A stretch of 64,000 nt of DNA, taken from contig CAMATZ010000022.1 of NCBI GenBank assembly GCA_945861275.1, positions 1 to 64,000 on the forward strand, in the 5' to 3' direction. The notes beneath the pieces were generated by a model. That model ran no database searches, was not told the DNA's origin, and saw only the letters and a program-made list of their open reading frames with translations. Source of the DNA: Bordetella parapertussis (lineage in GTDB: Bacteria; Pseudomonadota; Gammaproteobacteria; Burkholderiales; SG8-41). The position numbers were made by a program, and so were the translations under genes. Below are positions 52,321 through 60,946 of this stretch, piece by piece. Numbering within the stretch: position 1 is the stretch's first letter; each line of letters opens with the position of its first letter.

Positions 52321-52466
52321 GATACCAGCGCCGGAAAGAAGAAATAAAGTGGAAACAGCAATTACAGGCTATATTGTGACACCGAATCGGGCTGCGTGAC
52401 TCGCTGCCCGCAGACTACACAATCTGTAAAGCGTGTATTGTTGTATTTTGTGTTGCGTATTGTTAT

Positions 52467-53387
52467 ATGTCGATCAATTGGTTTCCCGGCCACATGGCCG
52501 TCGCCGTCAAAAAGGCCAAAGAGGCCATGGCGGAACACGATCTGGTGATCGAGGTGCTCGACGCGCGCTGCCCGATGGCGAGTGCGAATCCGCTGGTCGA
52601 GACGTTGCGTGCGCAGCGCCAGCGGCCTTGTCTCAAGGTGCTGAACAAGCTGGATCTGGCTGATCCGGCGGCGACGCAAGCGTGGCTTAAGTTTTTCAAT
52701 GCACAAAAGCATGTCGCGGCGATTGCGCTATCGTGCAAAAAGCCGGGCGAAGTCTTGAAAGTGCTGACTGCCGCCAAAAAACTCGCGCCGCATCGCAACG
52801 ACAATTTCAAGCCGCTGCGCATGATGATCATGGGCGTGCCCAACGTGGGTAAATCAACGTTGATTAACGCCTTGCTCAAACGGCGCGCGGCCAAGGTGGG
52901 CGATGAACCGGCGGTGACCAAAGCGCTGGCGCGTTACGAACTGTCTTCGGAGATGATTCTCACCGACACACCCGGCCTGATGTGGCCGCGCATCGAACAC
53001 GCGAGCGAGGGCCTGATGCTCGCAGCCAGCCACTTGATCGGCGTCAAGGCGTATCACGAATCCGAAGTCGCGGTGTTTTTAGGAGAAATCCTGCTGACAC
53101 GCTATCCGCAGGCGCTGGCTGCGCGCTATGACTACCGTTCTTCGTTATCACCCGGGCCGGCGCAAAATGATGGCGTCAGCGTGGTCGAAGCTGTGGCCGT
53201 CAAGCGCGGCTACCGGCTCAAGGGCGCGGGGCTCGATTTCGAAAAGGCCGCTATCACCTTGCTGATGGATTACCGCAGTGGTGCACTCGGGCGCGTGAGC
53301 CTGGAGACGCCGGCAACGTTTAGCGCGTACCACGCGTCAGCTGCCGAGCAAAAAGATAATCGCGTGGTGGATTTAATAATTAAATAA
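52467..53387 (+). CDS. ylqF: YlqF/YawG-type ribosome biogenesis GTPase (circularly permuted)
   Basis: A 306-residue GTPase with permuted motif order: G4 (NKLD near residue 56) comes before G1 (GVPNVGKST near 116) and G3 (DTPG near 158). The start SINWFPGHMAVAVKKAKEAM is the normal YlqF opening. It assists 50S subunit assembly. The C-terminal domain (about 190-300) is divergent. Upstream 80 bases are AT-rich and include GTATTGTT repeats. It is followed by an AT-rich spacer with motif copy C, then the strong promoter of the beta-oxidation operon. Confidence 0.92.
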   Translation: MSINWFPGHMAVAVKKAKEAMAEHDLVIEVLDARCPMASANPLVETLRAQRQRPCLKVLNKLDLADPAATQAWLKFFNAQKHVAAIALSCKKPGEVLKVLTAAKKLAPHRNDNFKPLRMMIMGVPNVGKSTLINALLKRRAAKVGDEPAVTKALARYELSSEMILTDTPGLMWPRIEHASEGLMLAASHLIGVKAYHESEVAVFLGEILLTRYPQALAARYDYRSSLSPGPAQNDGVSVVEAVAVKRGYRLKGAGLDFEKAAITLLMDYRSGALGRVSLETPATFSAYHASAAEQKDNRVVDLIIK

Positions 53388-53391
53388 AGTT

Positions 53392-53415
53392 TTGTAACTT
53401 ATTGTTTTTATTATG
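53392..53415 (-). repeat. AT-rich repeated motif, copy C
   Basis: On the minus strand AATAAAAACAATAAGTTAC, in the spacer after the YlqF-type gene; matches copies A, B and D in core positions. Confidence 0.35.
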
Positions 53416-53460
53416 TTATATGTATTTAATCGAGTCTGACCCCTTTTTATATTGCGCTGA

Positions 53461-53489
53461 TTGCCACTGCTGGCGCCTGGGCCTATAAT
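53461..53489 (+). promoter_or_regulatory. Strong sigma-70-type promoter for the beta-oxidation genes
   Basis: TTGCCA (53461-53466) and TATAAT (53484-53489) are separated by exactly 17 bases and lie 59 bases before ATG 53548. Near-consensus hexamers and ideal spacing make this the clearest promoter in the window. Confidence 0.75.
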
Positions 53490-53547
53490 TCACAGCACTT
53501 CGCAATCCGCATATGCAGTATAACTGATTGTTTAATAAGGATATTTC

Positions 53548-55086
53548 ATGACGGTTGCGGTGTTAGACGTTAAACGGCCAGATTTGGTCGTCGGGGTGAT
53601 CGGCACCGGTGCGATGGGTCGCGGCATCGTTCAGGTTACGGCTGCGGGCGGCATGAATGTGCTGATGACGGACGCGCGCCCTGGTGCTGCGGCCGAGGCC
53701 AGGGATTTCATCGCGAAAATGCTGGAGCGTGCTGCTGAAAAAGGCAGCATGAGCAAAGATGAAGCGGCCGCCGCTACGGCGCGCATCAAGATTGTGGACT
53801 CTCACCATGACATGAAGTCTTGCCACGTAGTGATCGAGGCCATCGTCGAAAATCTTGAAGCCAAGCGCGCATTGTTTGGTGAGCTTGAAACGATCGTTTC
53901 TCCCGCGTGCATCATGGTGTCGAATACCTCATCCATGTCGGTGACGAGTATCGGCGCCAAGCTAAAAACACCGCAGCGCTTCGCCGGTTTCCATTTCTTC
54001 AATCCGGTGCCGCTGATGAAGCTGGTGGAAGTGATCTCAGGATTGCTCACCGAGGAATGGGTGTGCGACGCGTTGATGGCGTTGGGCCGCCGCATGACGC
54101 GCGAGCCAGTGCGCCTGACCGATGCACCCGGCTTTCTGGTCAATCAGGTGGGCCGCGGGTTTAGCCTAGAAGCGTCGCACCTGGTCTACGAAGGTGTGGC
54201 GACTTTTGCTGATGTGGATCGCGTAATGCGCGATGTTGGCGGCTTTCGTATGGGTCCGTTCGAGTTGATGGAACTGACCGGCCTGGATGTCACGCAACCG
54301 GCTTCGGCCTTGATTTATAACCAGTTTTTTCAGGAACCGCGGTATCGACCGAGCTTGATTATGCAAGAGCGTTTCGAGGCCGGTGTGCTTGGACGTAAAT
54401 CAAAAAGAGGCTTTTACAACTACGACGCCGATATGAAAGCCATCGTCGCGCCAGAGGCTCCCGCGCCTGCCGCGCGACCGGAATCGGTGTGGGTCAGTTC
54501 GGTTGAAGCCGCCGGTTCGGCCAAATTGAAGGAATTGCTGGGCAAGCTGGGCGCAGCGGTAGAGTCGGGCGCTACGCCTTCTGCCAAAGCTTTGATTCTG
54601 GTGACGCCCATCGGCGAAGACGCGACCACGGCTGCAACCTCGCAAAACCTCGATCCCAGGCGCACTATCGCCGTGGACACCCTGTTCCCCATGGTGAAGC
54701 GCCGCACCATGATGCCCACGCCGGTTACCGACCCGGCCTATCGCGATGCAGCACATGGCCTGCTCGCCTCCGACGGTGTGCCGGTCACGGTGTGCCGCGA
54801 CAGCCCCGGCTTTATCGCGCAGCGCATCGTGGCGATGGTCGTCAATATCGGGTGTTCCATCGCGCAAAGCCGCACTTCGGTGCCGGCAGATATCGACAAA
54901 GCGGTGACACTGGGTCTGAATTACCCGAATGGCCCGTTCAAGTTCGGCGATGTGCTGGGCGTGCAAAATATTTACCGCATACTAGACAACATGAACAAGA
55001 TCTACGCCGATCCGCGCTATCGTCCGAATATCTGGTTGACGCGCCGCGCCAAACTCGGTGTTTCTCTGCTCACACCTGAACCTTAA
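53548..55086 (+). CDS. paaH: 3-hydroxyacyl-CoA dehydrogenase (PaaH-like, double C-domain)
   Basis: A 512-residue NAD-dependent dehydrogenase with one N-terminal Rossmann domain (VGVIGTGAMGRGIVQVTAAG near residue 15) and two C-terminal 3HCDH domains (about 190-290 and 410-505; RDSPGFIAQRIVAMVVNIGC near 418). The catalytic His-Glu pair is in FAGFHFFNPVPLMKLVEVIS near 147 (His) and the following Glu. It oxidises 3-hydroxyacyl-CoA to 3-ketoacyl-CoA. The length and domain order match PaaH/FadB-type long forms. RBS AATAAGG precedes ATG 53548. Promoter described separately. Confidence 0.92.
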   Translation: MTVAVLDVKRPDLVVGVIGTGAMGRGIVQVTAAGGMNVLMTDARPGAAAEARDFIAKMLERAAEKGSMSKDEAAAATARIKIVDSHHDMKSCHVVIEAIVENLEAKRALFGELETIVSPACIMVSNTSSMSVTSIGAKLKTPQRFAGFHFFNPVPLMKLVEVISGLLTEEWVCDALMALGRRMTREPVRLTDAPGFLVNQVGRGFSLEASHLVYEGVATFADVDRVMRDVGGFRMGPFELMELTGLDVTQPASALIYNQFFQEPRYRPSLIMQERFEAGVLGRKSKRGFYNYDADMKAIVAPEAPAPAARPESVWVSSVEAAGSAKLKELLGKLGAAVESGATPSAKALILVTPIGEDATTAATSQNLDPRRTIAVDTLFPMVKRRTMMPTPVTDPAYRDAAHGLLASDGVPVTVCRDSPGFIAQRIVAMVVNIGCSIAQSRTSVPADIDKAVTLGLNYPNGPFKFGDVLGVQNIYRILDNMNKIYADPRYRPNIWLTRRAKLGVSLLTPEP

Positions 55087-55138
55087 TCTATTTTATCAGT
55101 AATACATTTTAAACGGTTGTTATTAAAAGGAAATTAAA

Positions 55139-56344
55139 ATGTTAGACGCATACATATACGAAGGTAAGCGCACCCCATTTGGACGTCACGCCGGTGCGCT
55201 GGCGAAGGTTCGTCCCGACGACATGCTGGGTGGGGTAATCAAAGCGGTGGTCTCTAAATCGGCATTTAAGCCCGAGCAAATTGAAGACGTGATCGTCGGT
55301 TGCGCCAATCAGGGTGGTGAAGACAGCCGCTGTGTGGCGCGTCATGCGCTGCTGATGGCTGATCTGCCGATTGAAACGCCTGGCACGGTAATTCAGCGCA
55401 ATTGCGCCAGCGGTTTGGGTGCGCTGGTGCACGCCGCGCATTCGATCACGGCGGGTGAGGGCGATGTGTTCGTGGTAGGTGGCGTGGAAAGCATGAGCCG
55501 TTCGCCTATCGTGATGAGCCGCTCGGAAATGGCGTTTGACCGAGGGATTAAGTTCTTCGACAGCACCATCGGCCCGCGTTTCTCCAACCCCGCGCTGGTA
55601 AAGCGTTTTGGCGATCCGCAAATGCCGCAGACCTCGGATAACCTCGCGAAAGAATACGGAATTACGCGCGAACAAGCCGACGTGTTTGCCGCAGCGTCGC
55701 AGGCAAAATACGCGCTGGCCAAAGGCGAAGGCTTCTTTAGCGGCGAAATCGCGCCGGTGGAAATGCCACCCACGCGCAAAGGCCCGGTGCCTGCGGTGGC
55801 CGAAGACGAGCATCCGCGTCCTGATTCCGACATCGCCACGCTGGCCAAGATGAAGGCCTTGTATGAAGGCGGTGTCACCACTGCGGGCAACGCCTCCGGT
55901 GTGAACGACGGCGCAGTGTGCCTGATGGTCGGTTCCAGAGCCGCAGGTGAAAAAGCCGGCGTAAAACCGATGGTGCGGGTGATTTCCAGCGCATCTGCCG
56001 GCGCACCGCCGCACATTATGGGTATCGGGCCGGTGGCCGCGTCGCTAAAAGCGCTGGCGCGTCTGGGACTCACCGTCAAAGACATGGACGTTATCGAAAT
56101 CAACGAAGCGTTCGCCGCGCAGGTGCTGTCGTGTCTGAAAGGTCTGGGCGTGGCGTTTGATGACAAGCGTGTGAACCCGAACGGCGGCGCGATTGCGCTT
56201 GGCCATCCGCTGGGCGCCTCCGGCGCGCGTTTAGCGCTGACGGCCGCGCGGCAGTTGCAGCGCACCGGCGGGCGCTATGCGCTGGTAAGCCTGTGCATCG
56301 GCGGCGGGCAGGGCACCGCTGTTATTTTGGAGCGCGTTTCTTAA
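55139..56344 (+). CDS. Acetyl-CoA acyltransferase (thiolase, FadA/PaaJ-like)
   Basis: A 401-residue thiolase. Active-site Cys is in TVIQRNCASGLGALVHAAHS near residue 89; the His-containing motif is NEAFAAQVLSCLKG near 322, NPNGGAIALGHPLGASGARL near 343 and the second Cys in SLCIGGGQGTAVILE near 385. It cleaves 3-ketoacyl-CoA to acetyl-CoA plus shortened acyl-CoA. It starts 52 bases after the dehydrogenase gene; RBS AAAGGAAA. The following hairpin terminator ends the two-gene operon. Whether substrate is a fatty, dicarboxylic or phenylacetate-derived CoA cannot be told from sequence alone. Confidence 0.94.
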   Translation: MLDAYIYEGKRTPFGRHAGALAKVRPDDMLGGVIKAVVSKSAFKPEQIEDVIVGCANQGGEDSRCVARHALLMADLPIETPGTVIQRNCASGLGALVHAAHSITAGEGDVFVVGGVESMSRSPIVMSRSEMAFDRGIKFFDSTIGPRFSNPALVKRFGDPQMPQTSDNLAKEYGITREQADVFAAASQAKYALAKGEGFFSGEIAPVEMPPTRKGPVPAVAEDEHPRPDSDIATLAKMKALYEGGVTTAGNASGVNDGAVCLMVGSRAAGEKAGVKPMVRVISSASAGAPPHIMGIGPVAASLKALARLGLTVKDMDVIEINEAFAAQVLSCLKGLGVAFDDKRVNPNGGAIALGHPLGASGARLALTAARQLQRTGGRYALVSLCIGGGQGTAVILERVS

Positions 56345-56368
56345 GCGTTTGATATTATTGGTAAAAAC

Positions 56369-56399
56369 AAAGGCCGGAGCAGCAATGCCACCGGCCTTT
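56369..56399 (+). terminator. Intrinsic terminator after thiolase gene
   Basis: AAAGGCCGG pairs with CCGGCCTTT around a 13-base loop, followed by TTTGTTT. It lies 25 bases after the thiolase stop codon. Confidence 0.75.
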
Positions 56400-56425
56400 T
56401 TGTTTGCCGCTTATAGAGAAATACC

Positions 56426-57622
56426 ATGACCGATTTCACCAAAGTTACCCTCATTGGCGGGCAGTTCAAATGGGATGACCCGTTCCTGATTGAAGACCTG
56501 CTCACGGACGAGGAGCGCCTGATTCGTGACACCGCGCGCGCATATGCCCAGGAAAAGCTGCAACCGCGCATTCGCGACTGGAATCGCAACGAATCGTTCG
56601 ACCCGATAGTTATGCGCGAAATGGGTGAACTCGGCTTTCTCGGCGCGCCGCTTGAAGGTTACGGTTGCGCCGGCATAGGTTACGTGGCTTACGGGCTGGT
56701 GATGCGTGAACTGGAGCGTGTGGACACCGCGTTTCGTTCGGCGTGCAGCGTGCAAACCGGGCTGGCGATGACGCCAATTTACGCCTATGGCAGCGAGGAA
56801 CACCGCCAAAAGTATCTGCCGAAAATGGCCACGGGTGAGCTGCTGGGCTGCTTCGGCTTGACCGAACCCGATCACGGCTCCGACGCCGGTGGCATGAAAT
56901 CGCGAGCGAAAAAAATGCCCGGCGGTTGGCAACTGACTGGCACCAAGCTGTGGATCACCCATGCGCCTATCGCCCATATCATGGTGGTGTGGGCGAAAGA
57001 CGAGGAGGGGACGGTACGTGGTTTTATCCTCGAGCGAGGCATGAAAGGACTGGCCACGCGCAAGATCGAGGGCAAGTTCTCCGTGCGCGCCTCGCAAACC
57101 GGCGAAATCACGATGGATCAGGTGTTTGTGCCCGATGAGAACCTGTTGCCAGGGGTGAGTGGTTTAAAAGGCCCGTTCGGTTGCCTGAATAACGCACGTT
57201 TTTCGATTTGCTGGGGTGCGCTCGGCGCCGCCGAAGCCTGCTGGCACACCGCTCGGCAATACACGCTGGATCGCAAGCAGTTCGGCAAGCCGCTGGCGGC
57301 GAATCAACTGATCCAGAAAAAACTCGCGGACATGCAAACCGAAATCACTATTGGCCTGCTCGCCTGCCTGCACCTGTCACGCCTGCGCGAGCAGGGCAGG
57401 GCTACCCCGGAAATGGTGTCTCTGGTCAAGCGCAATTGCACCGGTAAGGCGCTGGATATCGCCCGCATGGCGCGGGATATGCTGGGCGGCAATGGCATTT
57501 CGGATGAATTTAATGTGATCCGCCATATGATGAACATGGAAACCATCAATACCCTCGAAGGCACGCACGATATACATGCGCTGGTGCTGGGGCGCGCGCA
57601 GACCGGGATTTCGGCGTTTTAG
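56426..57622 (+). CDS. gcdH: Glutaryl-CoA dehydrogenase
   Basis: A 398-residue acyl-CoA dehydrogenase of the glutaryl-CoA type. Start includes [20 protein letters not shown]; middle motifs [20 protein letters not shown] near 148 and [20 protein letters not shown] near 177; the catalytic Glu lies near residue 378 in [20 protein letters not shown]. This ending is diagnostic of GcdH. It oxidises and decarboxylates glutaryl-CoA to crotonyl-CoA with FAD and ETF. Crotonyl-CoA then enters the preceding dehydrogenase and thiolase steps; the hydratase is elsewhere. RBS is weak. Confidence 0.95.
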   Translation: MTDFTKVTLIGGQFKWDDPFLIEDLLTDEERLIRDTARAYAQEKLQPRIRDWNRNESFDPIVMREMGELGFLGAPLEGYGCAGIGYVAYGLVMRELERVDTAFRSACSVQTGLAMTPIYAYGSEEHRQKYLPKMATGELLGCFGLTEPDHGSDAGGMKSRAKKMPGGWQLTGTKLWITHAPIAHIMVVWAKDEEGTVRGFILERGMKGLATRKIEGKFSVRASQTGEITMDQVFVPDENLLPGVSGLKGPFGCLNNARFSICWGALGAAEACWHTARQYTLDRKQFGKPLAANQLIQKKLADMQTEITIGLLACLHLSRLREQGRATPEMVSLVKRNCTGKALDIARMARDMLGGNGISDEFNVIRHMMNMETINTLEGTHDIHALVLGRAQTGISAF

Positions 57623-57927
57623 GAACCCCTGCAGGCTGCGCCAAAAAGTCGCCGTCCCTGCGCCCTCCAGCACAGGGGAGTAGCAGCGGCGCCGCGTAAA
57701 CCCCGGGAAAGTGGGTGGCTGGGGAGGAGGGAGGGTAGGCTGCGATGGCGCCTATTTGCGTAACCTGCGGGGCATAGAGCACAGCTACTCTGTTGCGCCT
57801 ACGCCAAAGCACAAAACGAATCCCCGCACCTAAGTGTCTATATGCTATTGACTTTATCTATACTTGATGTGTAATCTGATTACACAGTAAAAATAATAAG
57901 TACAAATTAGAGTCAGGATAGACAGGG
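57623..57927. other. 305-bp gap before the cyclase gene: GC-rich half, then AT-rich promoter half
   Basis: From 57623 to about 57830 the sequence is GC-rich with short dyads, no gene and no clear terminator hairpin with T run. From 57840 on it is AT-rich: TTGACT at 57848, the palindrome at 57868-57886, and TAAAAATAATAAGTACAA at 57888-57905, which resembles the AT-rich motif. This half is probably the promoter and operator of the cyclase gene. Confidence 0.5.
57868..57886. promoter_or_regulatory. Perfect 19-bp palindromic operator candidate
   Basis: TGTGTAATCTGATTACACA is a perfect 9+1+9 inverted repeat 42 bases before ATG 57928. The gene it precedes encodes a MerR-type DNA-binding domain, so autoregulation is plausible. 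MerR-type operators are of this size. Confidence 0.65.
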
Positions 57928-59451
57928 ATGGAAGATAAATGGTTAACCAGCAAAGATATTCTCGAGAGATCTGGAATATCGCGCGCCACGCTGAATAATT
58001 ACATAGCCCGCGGATTTTTACCCAAGCCCATAGTTTCCCGGCCGGAAATCAGTGGCAGCGGCCCGCGGCAGATAGGCCATTTCGCCCCTGAGGTTCTGCA
58101 TCGTATTGAACAGATCCAGCAATGGAAGAAAGGCGGTATCGGCATGGATGACATCGGATTACGTCTGGCGGCGAATAACCCCAACCCCATCAGCACGTTG
58201 CGCGAAGCTCCATTGCCGCGTCCTGCTGTATTGGACAGTAACACATCAAATTTAGACAGTTCAAACAGGCTGACGCTTACGATCGACGAGCTGCCGCATA
58301 TCGCCTACATGGTGAACTATAAATTCGAGGTGCTGTGGTTCAACGACAAGGCGCTAGACGGCATACCTGGACTGTTTAACCAGTTGCCGCCGGGCACCGA
58401 CGACCGTAGTATTTTCAAGCTTCTGCTGGACCAGGCGACGGAGCTTAGCCCGAACTATGCTGCCATGCTGCGCATGAATCTGGCGCTGGCGAAGGAACGC
58501 ATGAAGCTGGAGGGCATCGTCCAGCCGCTGCTCGGTATGCCTACGCCCCGCATCCGGGCGCTGGAGCAGCTTTACGAAGAGGCGGAGCCTGCGCGCGCCA
58601 ATGTGGTCAATGAGCTGCCGCTGTGTCTCTTTAATGACCTCGACAAGCCCACAGAACACACCGCATTCGCCACCTACTTCCGCGAAGGCATATTGATCAT
58701 TATCGCGCCCCGCGAAAGCAATGCCGACGAGTTGCTGCGCCTGTTAGGCCGGCGCGACATGGTGATTCGCACCCTGCTCAGTAAACGCCTGCCGGTGCTT
58801 ACCGATCTGGCGGTGTTGGTGGCTGATTTGCAGGAATCCGTCAAAATCTGCTCGGAACTGCCGCCTGACGAGTATTTCGAATTGATCAACAAGATTTGGG
58901 CTACTGCCGGCGAGATATTCCGCAAGTATTACGGCACCCACGGCAAGCATGTTGGCGACGGCATGGTGTACTATTTTTTCCCGCAGCCGGACTCGAATTA
59001 CGTGCTCAACGCCGTGGTCTGCGCGCAGGAGATCAAGTCCGCGATGGCGCGGCTATCCAAGCAGTGGCAGTTGCGTAAAAACTGGGTCAACGAGCTCTAC
59101 CTCAACACCGGACTTAACGAGGGGCAGGAGTGGCTGGGCACCTTTCAGACGGCCACCAGCGTCGAATTCGTGGTGCTGGGCGACACCATCAACCACACCG
59201 CGCGCCTGTCGGATATGGCGCAGTTCGGGCAGGTGTGGGCGACCAAGAATTTGCTCAGTAAACTGACGCCCGAGCAACGCGAAAAAATAGATTTTGGCAT
59301 CGAGCGCGTGGGTGCCAGCGGCCAGCGCATGCTGGTGCAATCGAGCTACTCGCGCGTCAGCAACCTGGTGGATGTGGGGTCCAGCCGTTACGGTAAACTG
59401 CAGGACATCGCCGGGCTGGCGGTCACTGAAATACGCAATGTAAGAAGCTGA
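57928..59451 (+). CDS. MerR-type HTH / PAS-like / class III nucleotide cyclase fusion
   Basis: A 507-residue fusion. Residues 1-80 are a MerR-like winged HTH (WLTSKDILERSGISRATLNN; RGFLPKPI; HFAPEVLHRIEQIQQWKKGG). Residues about 115-240 look like a PAS-type sensor (AYMVNYKFEVLWFNDKALDG near 126). Residues about 290-470 are a class III adenylate/guanylate cyclase: Asp300 in LVADLQES, Lys340 and Asp344 in HGKHVGDGMVYYF, Asp419, Asn422 and Arg426 in VVLGDTINHTARL. All metal, base and transition-state residues are in place, so it is probably active and ATP-specific. A DNA-binding cyclase is unusual. No membrane segments. Confidence 0.88.
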   Translation: MEDKWLTSKDILERSGISRATLNNYIARGFLPKPIVSRPEISGSGPRQIGHFAPEVLHRIEQIQQWKKGGIGMDDIGLRLAANNPNPISTLREAPLPRPAVLDSNTSNLDSSNRLTLTIDELPHIAYMVNYKFEVLWFNDKALDGIPGLFNQLPPGTDDRSIFKLLLDQATELSPNYAAMLRMNLALAKERMKLEGIVQPLLGMPTPRIRALEQLYEEAEPARANVVNELPLCLFNDLDKPTEHTAFATYFREGILIIIAPRESNADELLRLLGRRDMVIRTLLSKRLPVLTDLAVLVADLQESVKICSELPPDEYFELINKIWATAGEIFRKYYGTHGKHVGDGMVYYFFPQPDSNYVLNAVVCAQEIKSAMARLSKQWQLRKNWVNELYLNTGLNEGQEWLGTFQTATSVEFVVLGDTINHTARLSDMAQFGQVWATKNLLSKLTPEQREKIDFGIERVGASGQRMLVQSSYSRVSNLVDVGSSRYGKLQDIAGLAVTEIRNVRS

Positions 59452-59483
59452 ACCGATTTCTCCTGCGTTGGCGCACTCAGCCC

Positions 59484-59515
59484 CCGGCCTTGAACCTTCA
59501 AGGCCGGTTTTTTTT
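59484..59515 (+). terminator. Intrinsic terminator after cyclase gene
   Basis: CCGGCCTTGAA pairs perfectly with TTCAAGGCCGG around a 2-base loop (11-bp stem) and is followed by eight T residues. It ends 15 bases before the next start codon. Confidence 0.9.
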
Positions 59516-59529
59516 GGGAGGGTTAAAGC

Positions 59530-59970
59530 GTGGCGGATAAGCCATCGGCGCTGCCGGGCGTAATTGTGGTCACTAACTCGCGCCTGCTCACACTTTGGGC
59601 GTGCGCGGCGGTCGGTGCTACTGCTGTAGCCTCTGTCTACTACCTGCCCCTGGTAATCGCCGCTCTGCTGTGTGTGCTGGCCTTGATATCTGGTGCTGCG
59701 GCATTGCGCATGCATGCCCAGAGGTCGCACGCTAACGCGGTGGTGGCATTGCGCTGCGACGCCGGGAGCTTGAGTTGTCAGCTTAAGTCAGGGCGTTGGA
59801 TCGTTGGCAGCGTACTGCCCGGCGGGCTGATCTCCAGCTCGCTGACAGTGGTGCGCGTGTGTGACGAAACGGATAGAACGGTGCGCTCGGTGGTGTTGCT
59901 GCCCGATGCCATTGCAGCGGCTGACTACAGGCGGCTGCGGGTGTTTCTGCGCTGGTCGCGAGTTGGGTGA
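59530..59970 (+). CDS. YgfX/CptA-like membrane protein
   Basis: A 146-residue protein starting at GTG 59530 (RBS GGGAGGG). Two membrane helices (about residues 18-37 and 40-58) are followed by a small soluble domain with GSLSCQLKSGRWIVGSVLPG near 78 and the C-terminal DYRRLRVFLRWSR. The WxVG and LRVxLRW endings match the YgfX (CptA) family, a membrane-linked protein proposed as a toxin of the YgfYX pair or an SdhE-linked factor. The partner (YgfY/SdhE) is not adjacent, so this is an inference from weak similarity. Confidence 0.65.
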   Translation: MADKPSALPGVIVVTNSRLLTLWACAAVGATAVASVYYLPLVIAALLCVLALISGAAALRMHAQRSHANAVVALRCDAGSLSCQLKSGRWIVGSVLPGGLISSSLTVVRVCDETDRTVRSVVLLPDAIAAADYRRLRVFLRWSRVG

Positions 59971-60048
59971 TGTTTGGGCAATACCTAATTTTACATAATA
60001 TACATTATACGTATTAGTGCGCCGATTTCGTGTGCTGGTGCGCCGCCA

Positions 60049-60933
60049 TCACTTCGGCTTGATCTTGCCCACAGCGAGTCCGGCTTTCTCGATCATGGCG
60101 TATGACTTGTGCGTAGCCGCGACAAAGCCGGTGTAACGCGGAGGCAATATTGCTAGCGCCTGTTGCGGCGTAATTGCGGTGAGAATTTTCTGCACGCGAT
60201 CGATGAACGTTTGCGATGTGCCTTTGGGCACCGCGATAGCGTCATTCGGCAATGGATCGGAGGTCCAGAAAATTCTGGTGCTATCCGCCTTGATGCGTCC
60301 GCTCGAGATCATCGCGTTGCGATTGCGGTCATAGTCCGTCGCGAGATCGGTTTGTCCGGCCTGAACCGCGATTTCATTCGCAGGATGGCTGGAGCCTTCG
60401 GCGTATTTCCAGAACGTTTTCGGATCGATACTCCACACCGTCTTGGCGTACCAAGTCGGGATCAGCCAACCCGAGGTCGAGCCCACATCCGCGAAGGAGA
60501 TCGACATGCCTTTGCTATCCTGCGGAAATTTCGAGATTTTTAAGTCCGGCCTGCCAATTACGATGGCGTAATAGACCGGCTTGTCGTCGTACTTGACGGT
60601 AGCAATAGCCTGACAACCGGTCGCATTGTTGGCAATCACATAGCCCCACGGCCCCATCCATGCGAGGTCGAGATTGCCCGACGCCATGGCAACGGCCAGC
60701 CCTGCCCAATCAGTGGTGACCGACAGTTCGAAATCAACCCCCACTTCCTTGGCCAGATGGGCGAAGACCGGCCCGAAAGCCTGCTTGGTGTCGCCGGCCG
60801 TGGGCAGCAGCGGCCCCACACCAAAGCGTAATGTTTTACGTGACTGAGCGATGGCGGGAGCGATAACGGAACCGAGCGCCGCCGCCGAGGCTATCCCCGC
60901 TGCACCGGCGATGAATTTTCTGCGTGCAATCAT
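60049..60933 (-). CDS. PhnD-family periplasmic phosphonate/phosphite-type binding protein, Tat-exported
   Basis: A 294-residue binding protein. ATG 60933 gives a twin-arginine signal (MIARRKFIAGAAGIASAAAL) cleaved near residue 30; the alternative TTG at 60945 adds four residues. The mature part is PhnD-like: LRFGVGPLLPTAGDTKQAFG, SGNLDLAWMGPWGYVIANNA near 86 and VGSTSGWLIPTWYAKTVWSI near 150. PhnD proteins bind phosphonates, phosphite or phosphate; other members bind unrelated anions. It is the last gene of the tungstate-transport operon, 13 bases after tupA, with a weak RBS, and may be an extra anion receptor. No phosphonate transporter genes are next to it. Confidence 0.88.
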   Translation of the reverse strand: MIARRKFIAGAAGIASAAALGSVIAPAIAQSRKTLRFGVGPLLPTAGDTKQAFGPVFAHLAKEVGVDFELSVTTDWAGLAVAMASGNLDLAWMGPWGYVIANNATGCQAIATVKYDDKPVYYAIVIGRPDLKISKFPQDSKGMSISFADVGSTSGWLIPTWYAKTVWSIDPKTFWKYAEGSSHPANEIAVQAGQTDLATDYDRNRNAMISSGRIKADSTRIFWTSDPLPNDAIAVPKGTSQTFIDRVQKILTAITPQQALAILPPRYTGFVAATHKSYAMIEKAGLAVGKIKPK

Positions 60934-60946
60934 ATTTCGTAACAAG

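Noticed and set aside
59971-60048. ATAATATACATTATACGTATTA near-palindrome
   Set aside because: Lies between convergent genes, is imperfect and AT-rich, and shows no terminator structure.
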